DNA of 64,000 nucleotides. It comes from Vibrio penaeicida. Its GTDB lineage: Bacteria; Pseudomonadota; Gammaproteobacteria; Enterobacterales; Vibrionaceae. Within the stretch, counting starts at the first letter, position 1; every line of letters begins with the position of its first letter. The position numbers and the translations under genes are program-made. Below the pieces are notes generated by a model. That model searched no databases. It saw nothing but the letters and a program-made list of their open reading frames with translations, and was not told where the DNA came from. Positions 1 to 9,349 of this stretch are shown here, piece after piece. The stretch spans positions 34,196-98,195 of the forward strand of contig NZ_BFAQ01000055.1 in NCBI RefSeq assembly GCF_002933855.1, in the 5' to 3' direction.

Positions 1-100
1 ACGTAATGAAGAAGAAAGCCTTGAGCTTCTAGATGCAATGGAGATCGGGCTAAACTTGTCAAGCTACTTACTGGAAGAACTATCGGAAGACGAATGCTGA
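1..100 (+). CDS. 3' end of an unidentified gene (truncated by window edge)
   Basis: An open frame (codons starting at base 2) runs from the window edge to a TGA at 98-100 and encodes 32 residues ending in an acidic leucine-rich tail (..LSSYLLEELSEDEC). The start lies outside the window. The family is not recognisable from the tail. It ends 25 bases before acpH on the same strand, so co-transcription is possible. Confidence 0.5.
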   Translation, partial: RNEEESLELLDAMEIGLNLSSYLLEELSEDEC

Positions 101-125
101 TCGCTCAGTAACTTATTTCCTCTTC

Positions 126-725
126 ATGAACTATCTCGCCCATCTTCATATTGCCGATCATTGTAAAAGCAATTTGTTAGGAAACTTATTAGGAGACTTT
201 GTTAAAGGGTCTCCCGAAGGTCGTTATAACAAAGACATTGTTGATGGCATCAAGCTTCACCGATTTGTTGACTCATATACCGACACACACCACCTGGTTA
301 AATCGCTAAAACCACTTTTCCCTTCAGAATTGCGGCGCTATTCTCCCATTGCACTTGATATGTTTTGGGATCATTGCCTAGCAAATCGATGGGAAGAGCA
401 TCATAGCCAGTCACTTCAACAATTCTGTTCACACTCGGAGCAGCTCGTTAAACTAAACCAGCCTAGTACGCTGCCTTCGCGTTTTGTCACCATGTCTTCA
501 CATATGTGGGAAGGTCGATGGATGGAATCCTATGCTGATCTTGAAAACATCCAGTTTGCGTTATCTCGCATGGCGATGCGCAGACCAAAGCTAGAAAAGC
601 TGAGTCAATGCTCGCAAGTGTTGGCTCAACAATACGATCCACTTATTGAAGCATTTGACACGCTTTACCCTGATGTTCTTGCGCAATCAAAACAGTTTTT
701 CCACCGGCTTATGATCAAAAGCTAG
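126..725 (+). CDS. acpH: Acyl carrier protein phosphodiesterase AcpH
   Basis: The 199-residue protein matches the AcpH family in length and in its N-terminal motifs: MNYLAHLH at 1-8, GNLLGDFVKG at 19-28 and HRFVDSYTD at about 45-53, with FWDHCLANRW near 80. AcpH hydrolyses the phosphodiester bond that links 4'-phosphopantetheine to acyl carrier protein, turning holo-ACP back into apo-ACP in the cytoplasm. The His and Asp residues in these motifs fit a metal-dependent HD-like fold (family knowledge). A helicase gene follows 71 bases downstream on the same strand. Confidence 0.9.
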   Translation: MNYLAHLHIADHCKSNLLGNLLGDFVKGSPEGRYNKDIVDGIKLHRFVDSYTDTHHLVKSLKPLFPSELRRYSPIALDMFWDHCLANRWEEHHSQSLQQFCSHSEQLVKLNQPSTLPSRFVTMSSHMWEGRWMESYADLENIQFALSRMAMRRPKLEKLSQCSQVLAQQYDPLIEAFDTLYPDVLAQSKQFFHRLMIKS

Positions 726-796
726 TTGCTGGCATCTTTAGGCAGTTTGGGTATACAATCCGCGCTTCTTGTTACTGCTCCCGGATTTTGTGAACC

Positions 797-2047
797 ATGT
801 CTTTCGAACAACTCGGCTTACAGCCAGCCATTCTTTCTCGCCTTTCTAAACTCAACTTCAAAGAGGCCACACCTGTCCAAGAGCGCGCGATACCGCTTGT
901 TCTGCAAGGAAAAGATGTTCTGGCAGGGGCACAGACAGGAACCGGTAAAACGGCCGCTTATGGTTTACCCATCATTCATCGACTCATCGAAAGCCCTAAG
1001 CCACTAAAAGACAAACTCGTACGTGGGTTGGTTCTGGTTCCAACGCGAGAGCTCGCGCAGCAAGTACTGGATAACCTAACCGATTACGCAGAAGAGCTCG
1101 ATATAAAAGTACTCGCTGTTTATGGTGGAACGAGCATGAAAGTGCAAACCGACAATCTAAAGGGTGGAGTAGATATATTGGTTGCCACCCCTGGAAGGCT
1201 ACTGGATCATGTGTTTACGAAAAACATTCAGCTGGCAGAGACAGAAGTTCTCGTTTTAGATGAAGCTGATCGTATGTTAGATATGGGTTTCATGCCTGAT
1301 ATTCAGCGAATACTCCGCAAGCTGAATGATGCTCGTCAAACATTGTTTTTCTCTGCTACTTTTGCAGGCAACGTAAAAAAAGTTGCCTACAAGATACTAA
1401 CTGATCCTGAAGAGGTTCAAGTTACGCCAAGCAATTCAACGGCTGAAACTGTAAAACAGATGGTCTACCCAGTAGATAAAAAGCGCAAAGCTGAACTTTT
1501 GGCTTATTTGATTGGATCGCGAAACTGGCAACAAGTGTTGGTGTTTACTAAAACCCGAGAGGGATCAGATTCATTGGTGAAAGAGCTTAAATTGGATGGA
1601 ATCAAAGCGGCATCTATTAATGGAGACAAAAGCCAAGGCGCAAGACAAAAAGCACTGGATGACTTTAAATCGGGAAAAGTCAGAGCGTTGATAGCGACAG
1701 ATGTAGCCGCAAGAGGTTTAGATATTCACCAGTTAGAGCAAGTCGTGAACTACGATATGCCCTATAAAGCGGAAGACTACATTCACAGAATCGGTAGAAC
1801 TGGCCGTGCGGGTAGCGATGGATTTGCTATTTCACTGATGAGTAGAGATGAAGAATACTTGCTCAAGGCCATTGAGAACTTGTTGGATAAGCGTTTACCA
1901 CAGGAGTGGTTAGCGGGTTTTGAGCCTAGTTTGGTTGAAGAGCTTTCAGAAGATAAACCAAGAAAGCGTCAAAGCCGAAGTGCAGAAAAGCGCAAAATGA
2001 AAGCAAAAATGAATATTCACAAAGGTCGTGGTAAATCTAAGAAATAG
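797..2047 (+). CDS. rhlE: DEAD-box RNA helicase, RhlE type (copy 1)
   Basis: This 416-residue ATP-dependent RNA helicase carries the full DEAD set: a Q motif near 25-30, AQTGTGKT at 45-52 (motif I), PTRELA (Ia), DEAD near 154 (II), SAT near 191 (III), and HRIGRTGRAG near 331 (VI). The tail is short and basic (KRKMKAKMNIHKGRGKSKK), as in RhlE proteins that act in ribosome assembly and RNA turnover. A paralogue with the same architecture is encoded at 39184. The start codon is ATG, but no strong ribosome-binding site is visible before it. Confidence 0.88.
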   Translation: MSFEQLGLQPAILSRLSKLNFKEATPVQERAIPLVLQGKDVLAGAQTGTGKTAAYGLPIIHRLIESPKPLKDKLVRGLVLVPTRELAQQVLDNLTDYAEELDIKVLAVYGGTSMKVQTDNLKGGVDILVATPGRLLDHVFTKNIQLAETEVLVLDEADRMLDMGFMPDIQRILRKLNDARQTLFFSATFAGNVKKVAYKILTDPEEVQVTPSNSTAETVKQMVYPVDKKRKAELLAYLIGSRNWQQVLVFTKTREGSDSLVKELKLDGIKAASINGDKSQGARQKALDDFKSGKVRALIATDVAARGLDIHQLEQVVNYDMPYKAEDYIHRIGRTGRAGSDGFAISLMSRDEEYLLKAIENLLDKRLPQEWLAGFEPSLVEELSEDKPRKRQSRSAEKRKMKAKMNIHKGRGKSKK

Positions 2048-2185
2048 AGCGTTTGATTAAGAATTGGTTTAATACTGAGTTTTTTATCACCTACATAAAA
2101 GTGCCATAAGTTATTCACTCGTTTGTCATTTCAGGTAATTAACGTGTCTTCTTCAAAACAAGAAATAGCTGACAGGAGTCACCAA

Positions 2186-3397
2186 ATGAAGAGTTTATTT
2201 AAGGCGATTACAGCAGTGGTATTGCTTGGTTCGTCGGTTAATGCCAATGCACACGAAACAGTACAACTTGGACCTCGCCCGTTCTATTTGATAGAGGACA
2301 TGGACAGCGGAGCGCTTAAGCGTAAGCTACAAAACTGCAGTTCAGGTCCTTTTTACCGCAGTGATTTCTCCATTGGTCACCGCGGAGCGCCAATGCAGTT
2401 TCCAGAACACACCAAAGAATCTTATCTTGCCGCCATTCAAATGGGGGCAGGAATACTTGAATGCGATGTTACCTTTACCAAAGATAAAGAATTGGTATGT
2501 CGTCATTCACAAAGCGATTTGCACACCACTACCGATGTACTCGCGCACCCAGATCTCGCTAAAAAGTGTACCGTACCATTCCAACCTGCCAACCCAACAA
2601 CGGGTGAAAAAGCGAAAGCTGAATGCCGCACCTCAGACTTCACGTTAGCTGAATTTAAACGCCTAAAAGGAAAAATGGATGGTGCTAACGCTATGGCGAC
2701 AACCGTAGAAGAGTACATGAATGGTACAGCCGGCTGGAGAACGGATTTGTATTCCAGTAAGGGTACATTGCTCACACATGCAGAAAGTATCACGTTGTTT
2801 AAAAAGCACGGGGTAAAGATGACGCCTGAACTAAAATCTCCCGCGGTTGAAATGCCGTTCAATGGTTTTACCCAAGAAATGTACGCAGAGAAGATGGTGA
2901 GTGAATATCGTTCTGCGAACGTTCCCGCAAGCGATGTCTTTGCTCAATCATTTAATCTTGATGACGTGAAATACTGGATTCAGAACAACCCAGAGTTTGG
3001 TAAGCAGGCGGTGTATTTGGATGATCGCGTCTACAACGACGAAAACTTCAAGCCAACATTGCAAGGAATGAAAGATCTAGTGGCTTCGGGTGTGAAAATT
3101 ATTGCACCGCCAATGTACGCATTAGTGACATTAGATTCTTCTGGCAAAATTGTCCCGTCTGAATATACCAAATTGGCTAAGAAAGCGGGCTTAGACATCA
3201 TTACTTGGACACTTGAACGTTCAGGACCATTAGGAAATGGTGGTGGTTGGTACTACCAATCCATCAAAGACGCGACCAACAATGATGGCGACACCATGGT
3301 GCTGCTGGATGTATTGGCGAAAGAGGTGGGTGTACTGGGCGTGTTCTCAGACTGGCCAGCAACCACGACTTACTATGCGAACTGCATGAACATGTGA
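2186..3397 (+). CDS. Periplasmic glycerophosphodiester phosphodiesterase (GlpQ-like)
   Basis: The start at 2186 is preferred over an upstream TTG at 2123 because it follows GACAGGAG at 2171-2178 and opens a clear signal peptide (MKSLFKAITAVVLLGSSVNANA). The 403-residue product has the GDPD TIM-barrel signature, GHRGAPMQFPEHT near 65-77 and ECDVTFTKD near 92. It would hydrolyse glycerophosphodiesters to glycerol-3-phosphate and alcohol in the periplasm. C-terminal residues IITWTLE and VLGVFSDWPATT are typical of the family's last strands. The gene is followed by a strong bidirectional terminator and is convergent with ltaE. It is longer than E. coli GlpQ (about 358 residues). Confidence 0.85.
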   Translation: MKSLFKAITAVVLLGSSVNANAHETVQLGPRPFYLIEDMDSGALKRKLQNCSSGPFYRSDFSIGHRGAPMQFPEHTKESYLAAIQMGAGILECDVTFTKDKELVCRHSQSDLHTTTDVLAHPDLAKKCTVPFQPANPTTGEKAKAECRTSDFTLAEFKRLKGKMDGANAMATTVEEYMNGTAGWRTDLYSSKGTLLTHAESITLFKKHGVKMTPELKSPAVEMPFNGFTQEMYAEKMVSEYRSANVPASDVFAQSFNLDDVKYWIQNNPEFGKQAVYLDDRVYNDENFKPTLQGMKDLVASGVKIIAPPMYALVTLDSSGKIVPSEYTKLAKKAGLDIITWTLERSGPLGNGGGWYYQSIKDATNNDGDTMVLLDVLAKEVGVLGVFSDWPATTTYYANCMNM

Positions 3398-3465
3398 CTC
3401 GTTGCTATTACTAGGTCAACCGACCCTAGAAGTTTAGGTTTATACTGAAAGGTAGGATGGATATA

Positions 3466-3500
3466 AAAAGGGAAGACTACACTCTTCCCTTTTATCGTTT
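3466..3500. terminator. Bidirectional rho-independent terminator
   Basis: A perfect 10-bp stem (AAAAGGGAAG at 3466-3475 with CTTCCCTTTT at 3484-3493) encloses an 8-base loop, with A and T runs on the two sides. It lies between convergent genes for the phosphodiesterase and threonine aldolase and can serve both. Confidence 0.85.
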
Positions 3501-3550
3501 TTCGCCAAAAAGAAATGGCAGCAAAAACGGTATTTGAAACGACAACTTAC

Positions 3551-4576
3551 TTAAACTTGCGGTGTTCCGACCAAATCAGAAATGTGTTTTGTCAGTATTT
3601 CAATATCTTGCGAAGACACATCTTTGTGAGTCACAAATCGAACAGGGTTTCCGGGGCTGATTGTAATGCCTTGTACTTTAAGTTTTTCCGCAATGCCAAC
3701 AATATCGACATGCTCATCCAGCTTTGCAAACACGATATTGGTTTGTACCAATTCTGGCTTTACATGAAACCCTGGGATCTCGGCTAAATTTAATGCCAAT
3801 TGTTTCGCATGCTTATGATCCAACTTGAGCTGTTCAACTTGCTCTGTCATGGCCAGCTTTCCGGCAGCCGCGAGCATACCGACTTGGCGCATTGCGCCCC
3901 CAAGCATCTTCCGAATACGTCGCGCTTTATTGATCAACTCTTTATCGCCGAGAAGAAGCGAACCAATAGGGGCAGACAAACCCTTAGATAAGCAAATGGT
4001 CATAGAGTCGAAGTGTTTGGCTATCTCTTGAATATCCACATCCAATGCAACAGCGGCATTGTAAACACGGGCACCATCGAGATGGAGTTGCAATCCGTGT
4101 TGGCGTGTAAAAGCCCGAGCTTCTTCTAAATAGCTTAGTGGAAGCACTTTTCCGTTAATGGTGTTTTCTAAGCTCATCAATTTTGTTTGAGCAAAGTGGA
4201 AATCATCCGGCTTGATTACTGCCGCCGCTTTCTTAAGGCAAATGGTTCCGTTTGGTTGATTCTCGATAGGCTGAGGTTGAATGGATCCTAATACGGCTGC
4301 GCCTCCACCTTCGTACTTATAGTTATGCGCTTGCTGACCGCAAATGTACTCGTCTCCACGTCCACAATGGCTCATTAACGCGAGTAGGTTGGCTTGTGTA
4401 CCGGAACTCGTAAATATTGCGGCTTCAAAGCCGTGTCTTTGCGCTGTCCATTGTTCCAATTCATTTACCGTTGGGTCGTCCCCATACACATCGTCGCCCA
4501 GTAAGGCTTCCGACATGGCTTTTTTCATATTTAGAGTAGGTAGTGTTACGGTGTCAGAACGAAAATCCATTGTCAT
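3551..4576 (-). CDS. ltaE: Low-specificity L-threonine aldolase
   Basis: The protein (341 residues from the ATG at 4576) is a fold-type I PLP enzyme that cleaves L-threonine and allo-threonine to glycine and acetaldehyde. The signature MDFRSDTVTLPT is at the N terminus, GDDVYGDDPTVNELE near 30-44, SSGTQANLLA near 64, LHLDGAR in the middle, and the PLP-lysine motif CLSKGLSAPIGS near 200. The start at 4576 overlaps the upstream NUDIX gene by ATGA and follows GAAGGA, so the two are translationally coupled. A start at 4570 is also possible. Confidence 0.9.
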   Translation of the reverse strand: MTMDFRSDTVTLPTLNMKKAMSEALLGDDVYGDDPTVNELEQWTAQRHGFEAAIFTSSGTQANLLALMSHCGRGDEYICGQQAHNYKYEGGGAAVLGSIQPQPIENQPNGTICLKKAAAVIKPDDFHFAQTKLMSLENTINGKVLPLSYLEEARAFTRQHGLQLHLDGARVYNAAVALDVDIQEIAKHFDSMTICLSKGLSAPIGSLLLGDKELINKARRIRKMLGGAMRQVGMLAAAGKLAMTEQVEQLKLDHKHAKQLALNLAEIPGFHVKPELVQTNIVFAKLDEHVDIVGIAEKLKVQGITISPGNPVRFVTHKDVSSQDIEILTKHISDLVGTPQV

Positions 4577-5097
4577 TGATCCTTCAAATATCCACACAAT
4601 TTGGCTTTGTAAATGCAGGCGATGGTTTTGGCGTCGGTGAGTTCGCCTTGTCGAATAGCAGCTTCGATTTCGCTCATGGAAAAAGGAAGAAGCTCAATAA
4701 TTTCATCTTCATCGCAGGCTAGACGATTGGTTTGTTCAAGTTGTTTCGCGACGAACAAGTGTTGAATTTCGTCACAGAAACCAGCGAGCGGCGTCACTTG
4801 TCCTAATGAAAACCATTCAGATGCGCTGTAACCAGTTTCTTCTTCAAGTTCTCTTTTTGCACAGGTTTCAGGGGATTCGTTGAGTTCCTTGGTACCAGCG
4901 GGAACCTCAAGCAACCATTTTTTCAAAGAAGGACGATATTGCTTAATCAGTAAAATTCGGTTGTCCGAAAAAATGGGCAGTATAACGGCAGCGCCGGGGT
5001 GCACTATGGTGGTATGGGTAATGTCATTTCCATTCGGAAGTTGAACATCCTCCTCGCAAAGCTCTATATTTTTCCAACTGTGGATCGTGCGGGACAT
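4573..5097 (-). CDS. NUDIX hydrolase, ADP-ribose pyrophosphatase-like
   Basis: This 174-residue protein has a complete NUDIX box (G-x5-E-x7-RE-L-E-EE-T-G-Y, about residues 68-90) that binds the catalytic metals. The N-terminal beta domain (HPGAAVILPI..LLIKQYRPS..LLEVPAGT) is that of the ADP-sugar pyrophosphatase branch (NudF/NudE-like). It would hydrolyse ADP-ribose or a related nucleoside diphosphate sugar. It is first in a two-gene operon with ltaE, with a four-base overlap. The exact substrate cannot be read from sequence. Confidence 0.82.
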   Translation of the reverse strand: MSRTIHSWKNIELCEEDVQLPNGNDITHTTIVHPGAAVILPIFSDNRILLIKQYRPSLKKWLLEVPAGTKELNESPETCAKRELEEETGYSASEWFSLGQVTPLAGFCDEIQHLFVAKQLEQTNRLACDEDEIIELLPFSMSEIEAAIRQGELTDAKTIACIYKAKLCGYLKDQ

Positions 5098-5376
5098 AGC
5101 TTTTCCATCGCTTTTTTATTGATACTGCCTGCCAGTTGATTGTTTTGTAAAGCTCCAATAGAAAAAAAGTCCAACTTTTGACGTTTCTATTACAACCATC
5201 AATGTGTATTTGATGAAAACCTCATTTACGTAATCATAGATTTCCTTTCCATGGTTTTTCTGTAGATCTGCTATAAGAGTCTAATAAAACAAGATATTAC
5301 TTGTAACAAAGTGATAACAAATGTATAAAAATGCTAATATGCTTATACCCATGTTGCCTAATACAGAGGTGCCTAA

Positions 5377-7035
5377 ATGTTAGGTTCAAATCATCCCAGC
5401 CATGCTCAAAAGGCACTGCTTTCAGAACGAATTAATAAACTGGTTCATGCACTTTCCGATGGAGTATATGAAAGAGAGCATACTATTAAGCTGTGCTTAC
5501 TCGCCGCATTGTCTGGCGAAAGTGTTTTCTTACTCGGCCCTCCTGGGATAGCAAAAAGTCTTATTGCGAAACGCCTTATTCAAGCGTTTGATAACAGTTC
5601 CTACTTTGAATACCTGATGACACGTTTTTCCACACCTGAAGAGGTGTTCGGCCCCCTTAGCATTCAGGAATTGAAAGACAACGGAAAATACGTTCGCTTA
5701 ACGAAAGGGTACTTGCCGACGGCGCAAGTCGTTTTCTTAGATGAAATTTGGAAAGCGGGACCAGCAATATTGAACACTTTGTTAACGGTGGTGAACGAAA
5801 AGACGTTCAAAAATGGTAACGAGATCGAAAAAGTGCCGATGAGGCTATTGGTTTCTGCTTCGAACGAATTGCCCGATGAAGACAGTGGATTGGAGGCACT
5901 CTACGACCGGATGTTGGTTCGTGTGTTCGTTAACCGAATTCAAGACAAGCAAAACTTTCGCTCCATGCTAACCGTGGGGACAGCGCAAGAAGCGCAAGTA
6001 CCAGAAGGCCTTGCCATCACAAACGATGAATATCATTTGTGGCTAGAAGAGCTTGATAAGCTCTCGTTATCCGAATCGTGCTTTGAAAAACTTTACCAAT
6101 TGAAGTCGATGCTTGAACAGCGTGTCGATGAAGCGGTCGATATTTCTGAAACAGATATGTATGTGTCGGACAGGCGTTGGAAAAAAGCGGTTAAATTGTT
6201 GAAAGCCAGCGCGTATTTCAATGGTCGCGATACCATTAATCCATTGGATCTTTTGTTGCTTCAAGACTGTTTATGGAATAGCCCTGATTCACGAGATATT
6301 GTTGAAGAGGTTGTCCGTGAGTTCGCCATTCATTCGGCGTTTGATCAAGGCACCATTAGCCAGCAAATAGAAACGTGCAAAGAAGAGTTGGACGATATTC
6401 AAGAAGAGCTTGAGAGCCAATATGCGATGCACCTTTCAATGGACAGCACGGGCAAGTTACTGAAAAAAGAAATTCACCATTTCGATACGAGCAACGCCAA
6501 GCGTTACCAAGTCGGTCGTGACTCTGGGCTCGTCAAACTGGCACTCCTTCAAAGTAACATGTCTGTTTGGGAAGGAGAAAAAGGTAACACTCGTTGGGTT
6601 TACCTTTCTATGACGGAACTAGAGCGTGTCATCAAAGAAGGAGGTGGTGATGCCTATGGTTACGTGAACCAAAACACCAACCTTGGACGGCTTAAATTTG
6701 GTTTAAATGCCGATGAGCAGCTGGTGGTTAAGGACATCGCCAATCGCTCGGTACTGGTGACTTTAGTAACGAAAGACGGGTTAGATAACGGCGTGTTCGA
6801 AGAGTGGAGTGCGAAAGCCAGCCATGCTTTGGAACAACTTACTCACGCCGAGCATCACCTACTTCAGGTTAAATCTGATTTCCATGGCGCTTTACCGCAC
6901 AGTTTTATCGACCCTGAATTGCCTACTCAAATGGAAGCCAGCATTCAATCTATTAGTCAGCGTCTAGAATCAACTAAAGCGCAGTGTGAAAAAAGCGCAT
7001 TTCGGATTAAGCACCTGAATGAGTATTTCGAGTAG
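5377..7035 (+). CDS. ravA: MoxR-family AAA+ ATPase RavA
   Basis: The 552-residue protein has Walker A GPPGIAKS at 54-61, Walker B VVFLDEIWKAG near 119, and the MoxR sensor region NELPDEDSGLEALYDR. The C-terminal half carries the RavA-specific helical and LARA-type insert rather than the short MoxR tail. RavA works with the VWA protein ViaA, encoded 15 bases downstream, as a chaperone-like pair linked in enterobacteria to respiratory complexes and Fe-S proteins (family knowledge). Translation starts at ATG 5377. About 280 bases of AT-rich sequence separate it from the divergent NUDIX gene and must hold both promoters. Confidence 0.92.
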   Translation: MLGSNHPSHAQKALLSERINKLVHALSDGVYEREHTIKLCLLAALSGESVFLLGPPGIAKSLIAKRLIQAFDNSSYFEYLMTRFSTPEEVFGPLSIQELKDNGKYVRLTKGYLPTAQVVFLDEIWKAGPAILNTLLTVVNEKTFKNGNEIEKVPMRLLVSASNELPDEDSGLEALYDRMLVRVFVNRIQDKQNFRSMLTVGTAQEAQVPEGLAITNDEYHLWLEELDKLSLSESCFEKLYQLKSMLEQRVDEAVDISETDMYVSDRRWKKAVKLLKASAYFNGRDTINPLDLLLLQDCLWNSPDSRDIVEEVVREFAIHSAFDQGTISQQIETCKEELDDIQEELESQYAMHLSMDSTGKLLKKEIHHFDTSNAKRYQVGRDSGLVKLALLQSNMSVWEGEKGNTRWVYLSMTELERVIKEGGGDAYGYVNQNTNLGRLKFGLNADEQLVVKDIANRSVLVTLVTKDGLDNGVFEEWSAKASHALEQLTHAEHHLLQVKSDFHGALPHSFIDPELPTQMEASIQSISQRLESTKAQCEKSAFRIKHLNEYFE

Positions 7036-7049
7036 GTTAGGGGTGAATC

Positions 7050-8498
7050 ATGTTAGGAGCAGATAGCTTAAACCTCGCATTGATGATTGCAGAATCCGGT
7101 TTAATCGATACTGCGGTCAACGATCTAATGGCTCGATCTCAGGTAATGATGGTGGTCGATAACAACCGGGGTGTAAAAACCTCCATGAAAAACCATCTAT
7201 TGAAATGGCGGGGTAAAGTTAAAAAGAAAATGACGAAGGTGTGTGAAACGGAGCACTTTCGTAATGAACTTGCCCTCTATCAAGAAGTCATTCATTGGAC
7301 TGAAGATGAGTTCTTTCTAAAGATAAACGATGTATTAAAACGCCTAGAGTGGCATTCGGCGTTTTATTTGCCGGCCCGACGTTTACTCGAAAAGAATAAA
7401 GGGGTGAACAACCCTATGTTCCCTCATTACTTTTGCGACCAGTGGTACAAAAGCTTGAGTGAAGCCCTGCAACAGGCACAAGTAACAGAACTGGAAGCCG
7501 ATAAAGAAAAGCTACTGCTCGACCTGTATCAACGCATCGAAACCATGAAAAATATGGATAAAGTGTCTGAATCCGGTGATGAAGGGCAAATTGGTAAGCT
7601 GTGGGACATGGCGTCGGCTAAATTGTCGAAATCTGACATTTCTACCATGAAGCACCATGCCGAATTTTTGAAGAAAAACGGCACGTTGCAAGACATCGCC
7701 GAGCAACTTGGCCGAATGGCCAGTGAAGTGTCTGATCCCGATTTGAACAAAGCGCCTAATGAAGAGTTGAAAGTTGTAGAAGAGAAAAGCGACGAAGCAA
7801 CAGACGATATTGTCGGCATTCACGAAAGTGACGATTTAAATAAGCTGTTGCCCAATGAAACTATGTTTTTGGCTTATCCTGAATTGGAAGTAATTTTCTA
7901 CAAACATTTGATCGACAAACGTTTGATGAACTACAAAACACAAGGCAAGTCTCGCAAGCTCCGCAAAGTCAGAGCAAAAACGCCAGACAATGCAGAGGTA
8001 GAGATAGAGAAAGGTCCGTTTATTATTTGCGTCGACGCTTCAGGATCAATGAGTGGATTCCCTGAGCAATGCGCAAAAGCAATGGCGTACGCATTGATGC
8101 AAATAGCGCTAGCAGAGGGAAGAGAGTGCTATGTGATCATCTTCTCTACCGAGCAAATCACTTACGAATTAACTAAACAAGATGGTTTGCGTGAGGCAAG
8201 TGATTTCCTTTCTTATACGTTTCATGGTGGGACGGATATCGATCCTGTTATCGAAAAGTCCATAGATTTAATGTCGACCGATAAATATCGCAATGCGGAT
8301 CTGGTGGTCATTTCGGATTTCATCGCTCCGAAGCAACCGGAACATATCTTGGAAAAAGTAAATCAGCTTAAGGAAAAGTCAAACCGCTTCCATGCCATTA
8401 GTTTGTCTAAGTATGGCAACCCACAGCTGATGTCGATGTTCGATCATTGTTGGTCGTATCATCCAAATTTAGTGGGTCGAATGTTTAAGAAGTGGTAA
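7050..8498 (+). CDS. viaA: VWA-domain protein ViaA, RavA partner
   Basis: This 482-residue protein has a helical N-terminal domain (SLNLALMIAESGLIDTAVNDL) and a C-terminal von Willebrand A domain. Its MIDAS motif DASGSMSG is near 328, with the supporting Thr in HGGTDIDP and the Asp in VVISDF. The length equals that of E. coli ViaA (483). It stimulates RavA ATPase activity (family knowledge). It forms a two-gene operon with ravA, with a ribosome-binding site (GGTTAGGGG) just before its ATG. Confidence 0.92.
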   Translation: MLGADSLNLALMIAESGLIDTAVNDLMARSQVMMVVDNNRGVKTSMKNHLLKWRGKVKKKMTKVCETEHFRNELALYQEVIHWTEDEFFLKINDVLKRLEWHSAFYLPARRLLEKNKGVNNPMFPHYFCDQWYKSLSEALQQAQVTELEADKEKLLLDLYQRIETMKNMDKVSESGDEGQIGKLWDMASAKLSKSDISTMKHHAEFLKKNGTLQDIAEQLGRMASEVSDPDLNKAPNEELKVVEEKSDEATDDIVGIHESDDLNKLLPNETMFLAYPELEVIFYKHLIDKRLMNYKTQGKSRKLRKVRAKTPDNAEVEIEKGPFIICVDASGSMSGFPEQCAKAMAYALMQIALAEGRECYVIIFSTEQITYELTKQDGLREASDFLSYTFHGGTDIDPVIEKSIDLMSTDKYRNADLVVISDFIAPKQPEHILEKVNQLKEKSNRFHAISLSKYGNPQLMSMFDHCWSYHPNLVGRMFKKW

Positions 8499-8620
8499 GA
8501 GGTCGCGTCTTTTCGATTTTTGATTCAGTTTGTGGTTAGTGATTTTTGGGCAAATAGAGATCAAACCATCATCGCTTTGCTTTATTAATCAGCAACCGAA
8601 TGAAAAACATAAATTTTTAT

Positions 8621-8648
8621 TTGACTCCTGATGATGAATCCGTAAAGT
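8621..8648 (+). promoter_or_regulatory. Promoter of the first tRNA array
   Basis: TTGACT (-35, 8621-8626) and TAAAGT (-10, 8643-8648) are separated by 16 bases and lie 44 bases upstream of the first tRNA-Cys. The second tRNA array at 24.5 kb has the same two hexamers and the same spacing. Confidence 0.7.
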
Positions 8649-8691
8649 GTGCATCGAACGCAACGGAGCAGATAGCTTCAGCGATTCAATT

Positions 8692-8765
8692 GGCGCCTTG
8701 GCAGAGTGGCTATGCAGCGGATTGCAAATCCGTGGACCTCGGTTCGACTCCGGGAGGCGCCTCCA
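8692..8765 (+). tRNA. tRNA-Cys (GCA)
   Basis: The 74-nt tRNA has a perfect 7-bp acceptor stem (GGCGCCT with AGGCGCC), anticodon loop TTGCAAA (GCA, Cys), T loop GGTTCGACTCC and an encoded CCA. Two further near-identical copies are at 9236 and 24586. Confidence 0.97.
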
Positions 8766-8849
8766 TTCAAATTGAAAGATATGGTAAATATTACGATATC
8801 TTGATGGTGTCTTAACTCTTCAGTTAGCAGCATCGCAACAAGTTTGCGT

Positions 8850-8936
8850 GCCCTGGTGGTGGAATTGGTAGACACAAGGGATTTAAAATCCCTCGGCGTT
8901 CGCGCTGTGCCGGTTCAAGTCCGGCCCGGGGCACCA
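8850..8936 (+). tRNA. tRNA-Leu (UAA)
   Basis: The 87-nt class II tRNA has acceptor stem GCCCTGG paired with CCGGGGC, a long variable arm (CGGCGTTCGCGCTG), anticodon loop with TAA, T loop GGTTCAAGTCC and an encoded CCA. It is followed at once by the degenerate tandem repeat at 8937-9195. A second identical-looking copy is at 24475. Confidence 0.97.
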
Positions 8937-9195
8937 TCAATATGAATTTTTTAGTGAACTGTTATTGAGATTTATAATCTCAGCGCTCGAACTGACCGGC
9001 CGAAATGTCGGACCATCAATTCCGGTCCGAGGCACCATCATTTTAATTTTGATAATAAATTGTTATTGAGATTTATAATCTCAGCGCTCGAACTGACCGG
9101 CCGAAATGTCGGACCATCAATTCAGGCCCGGGTCACCATCATTTTAATTTTGATAGCAAATTGGTATTGAGATTATATATCTCGAACTGACCAGT
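8937..9195 (+). repeat. rtT-like tandem repeat (101-bp unit) derived from the tRNA-Leu 3' end
   Basis: Two full units and one partial unit follow the tRNA. The block TGTTATTGAGATTTATAATC begins at 8960 and 9061, and a degenerate copy begins at 9162, giving a period of 101. Each full unit ends in a mutated tRNA-Leu 3' end (…TCCGGTCCGAGGCACCATCA and …AGGCCCGGGTCACCATCA) that matches the true tRNA 3' end at about 22 of 25 bases. Each unit also has a small hairpin, TGAGATT-TAT-AATCTCA. The arrangement resembles the rtT repeats after E. coli tyrT, but the sequence is unrelated as far as can be seen. Confidence 0.85.
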
Positions 9196-9235
9196 TTTAT
9201 CTGCTATCAAAAACCTCACATAAAAAATCAGAAAT

Positions 9236-9309
9236 GGCGCCTTGGCAGAGTGGCTATGCAGCGGATTGCAAATCCGTGGACCTCGGTTCGACTCCGGGAG
9301 GCGCCTCCA
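9236..9309 (+). tRNA. tRNA-Cys (GCA), second copy
   Basis: Same 74-nt sequence as the tRNA-Cys at 8692, including the encoded CCA. It lies at the end of the rtT-like repeat and is probably processed from the same precursor transcript. Confidence 0.97.
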
Positions 9310-9349
9310 TTACCTTTTTTATTGCCCCTATCGACTCTATCAACGCAAT

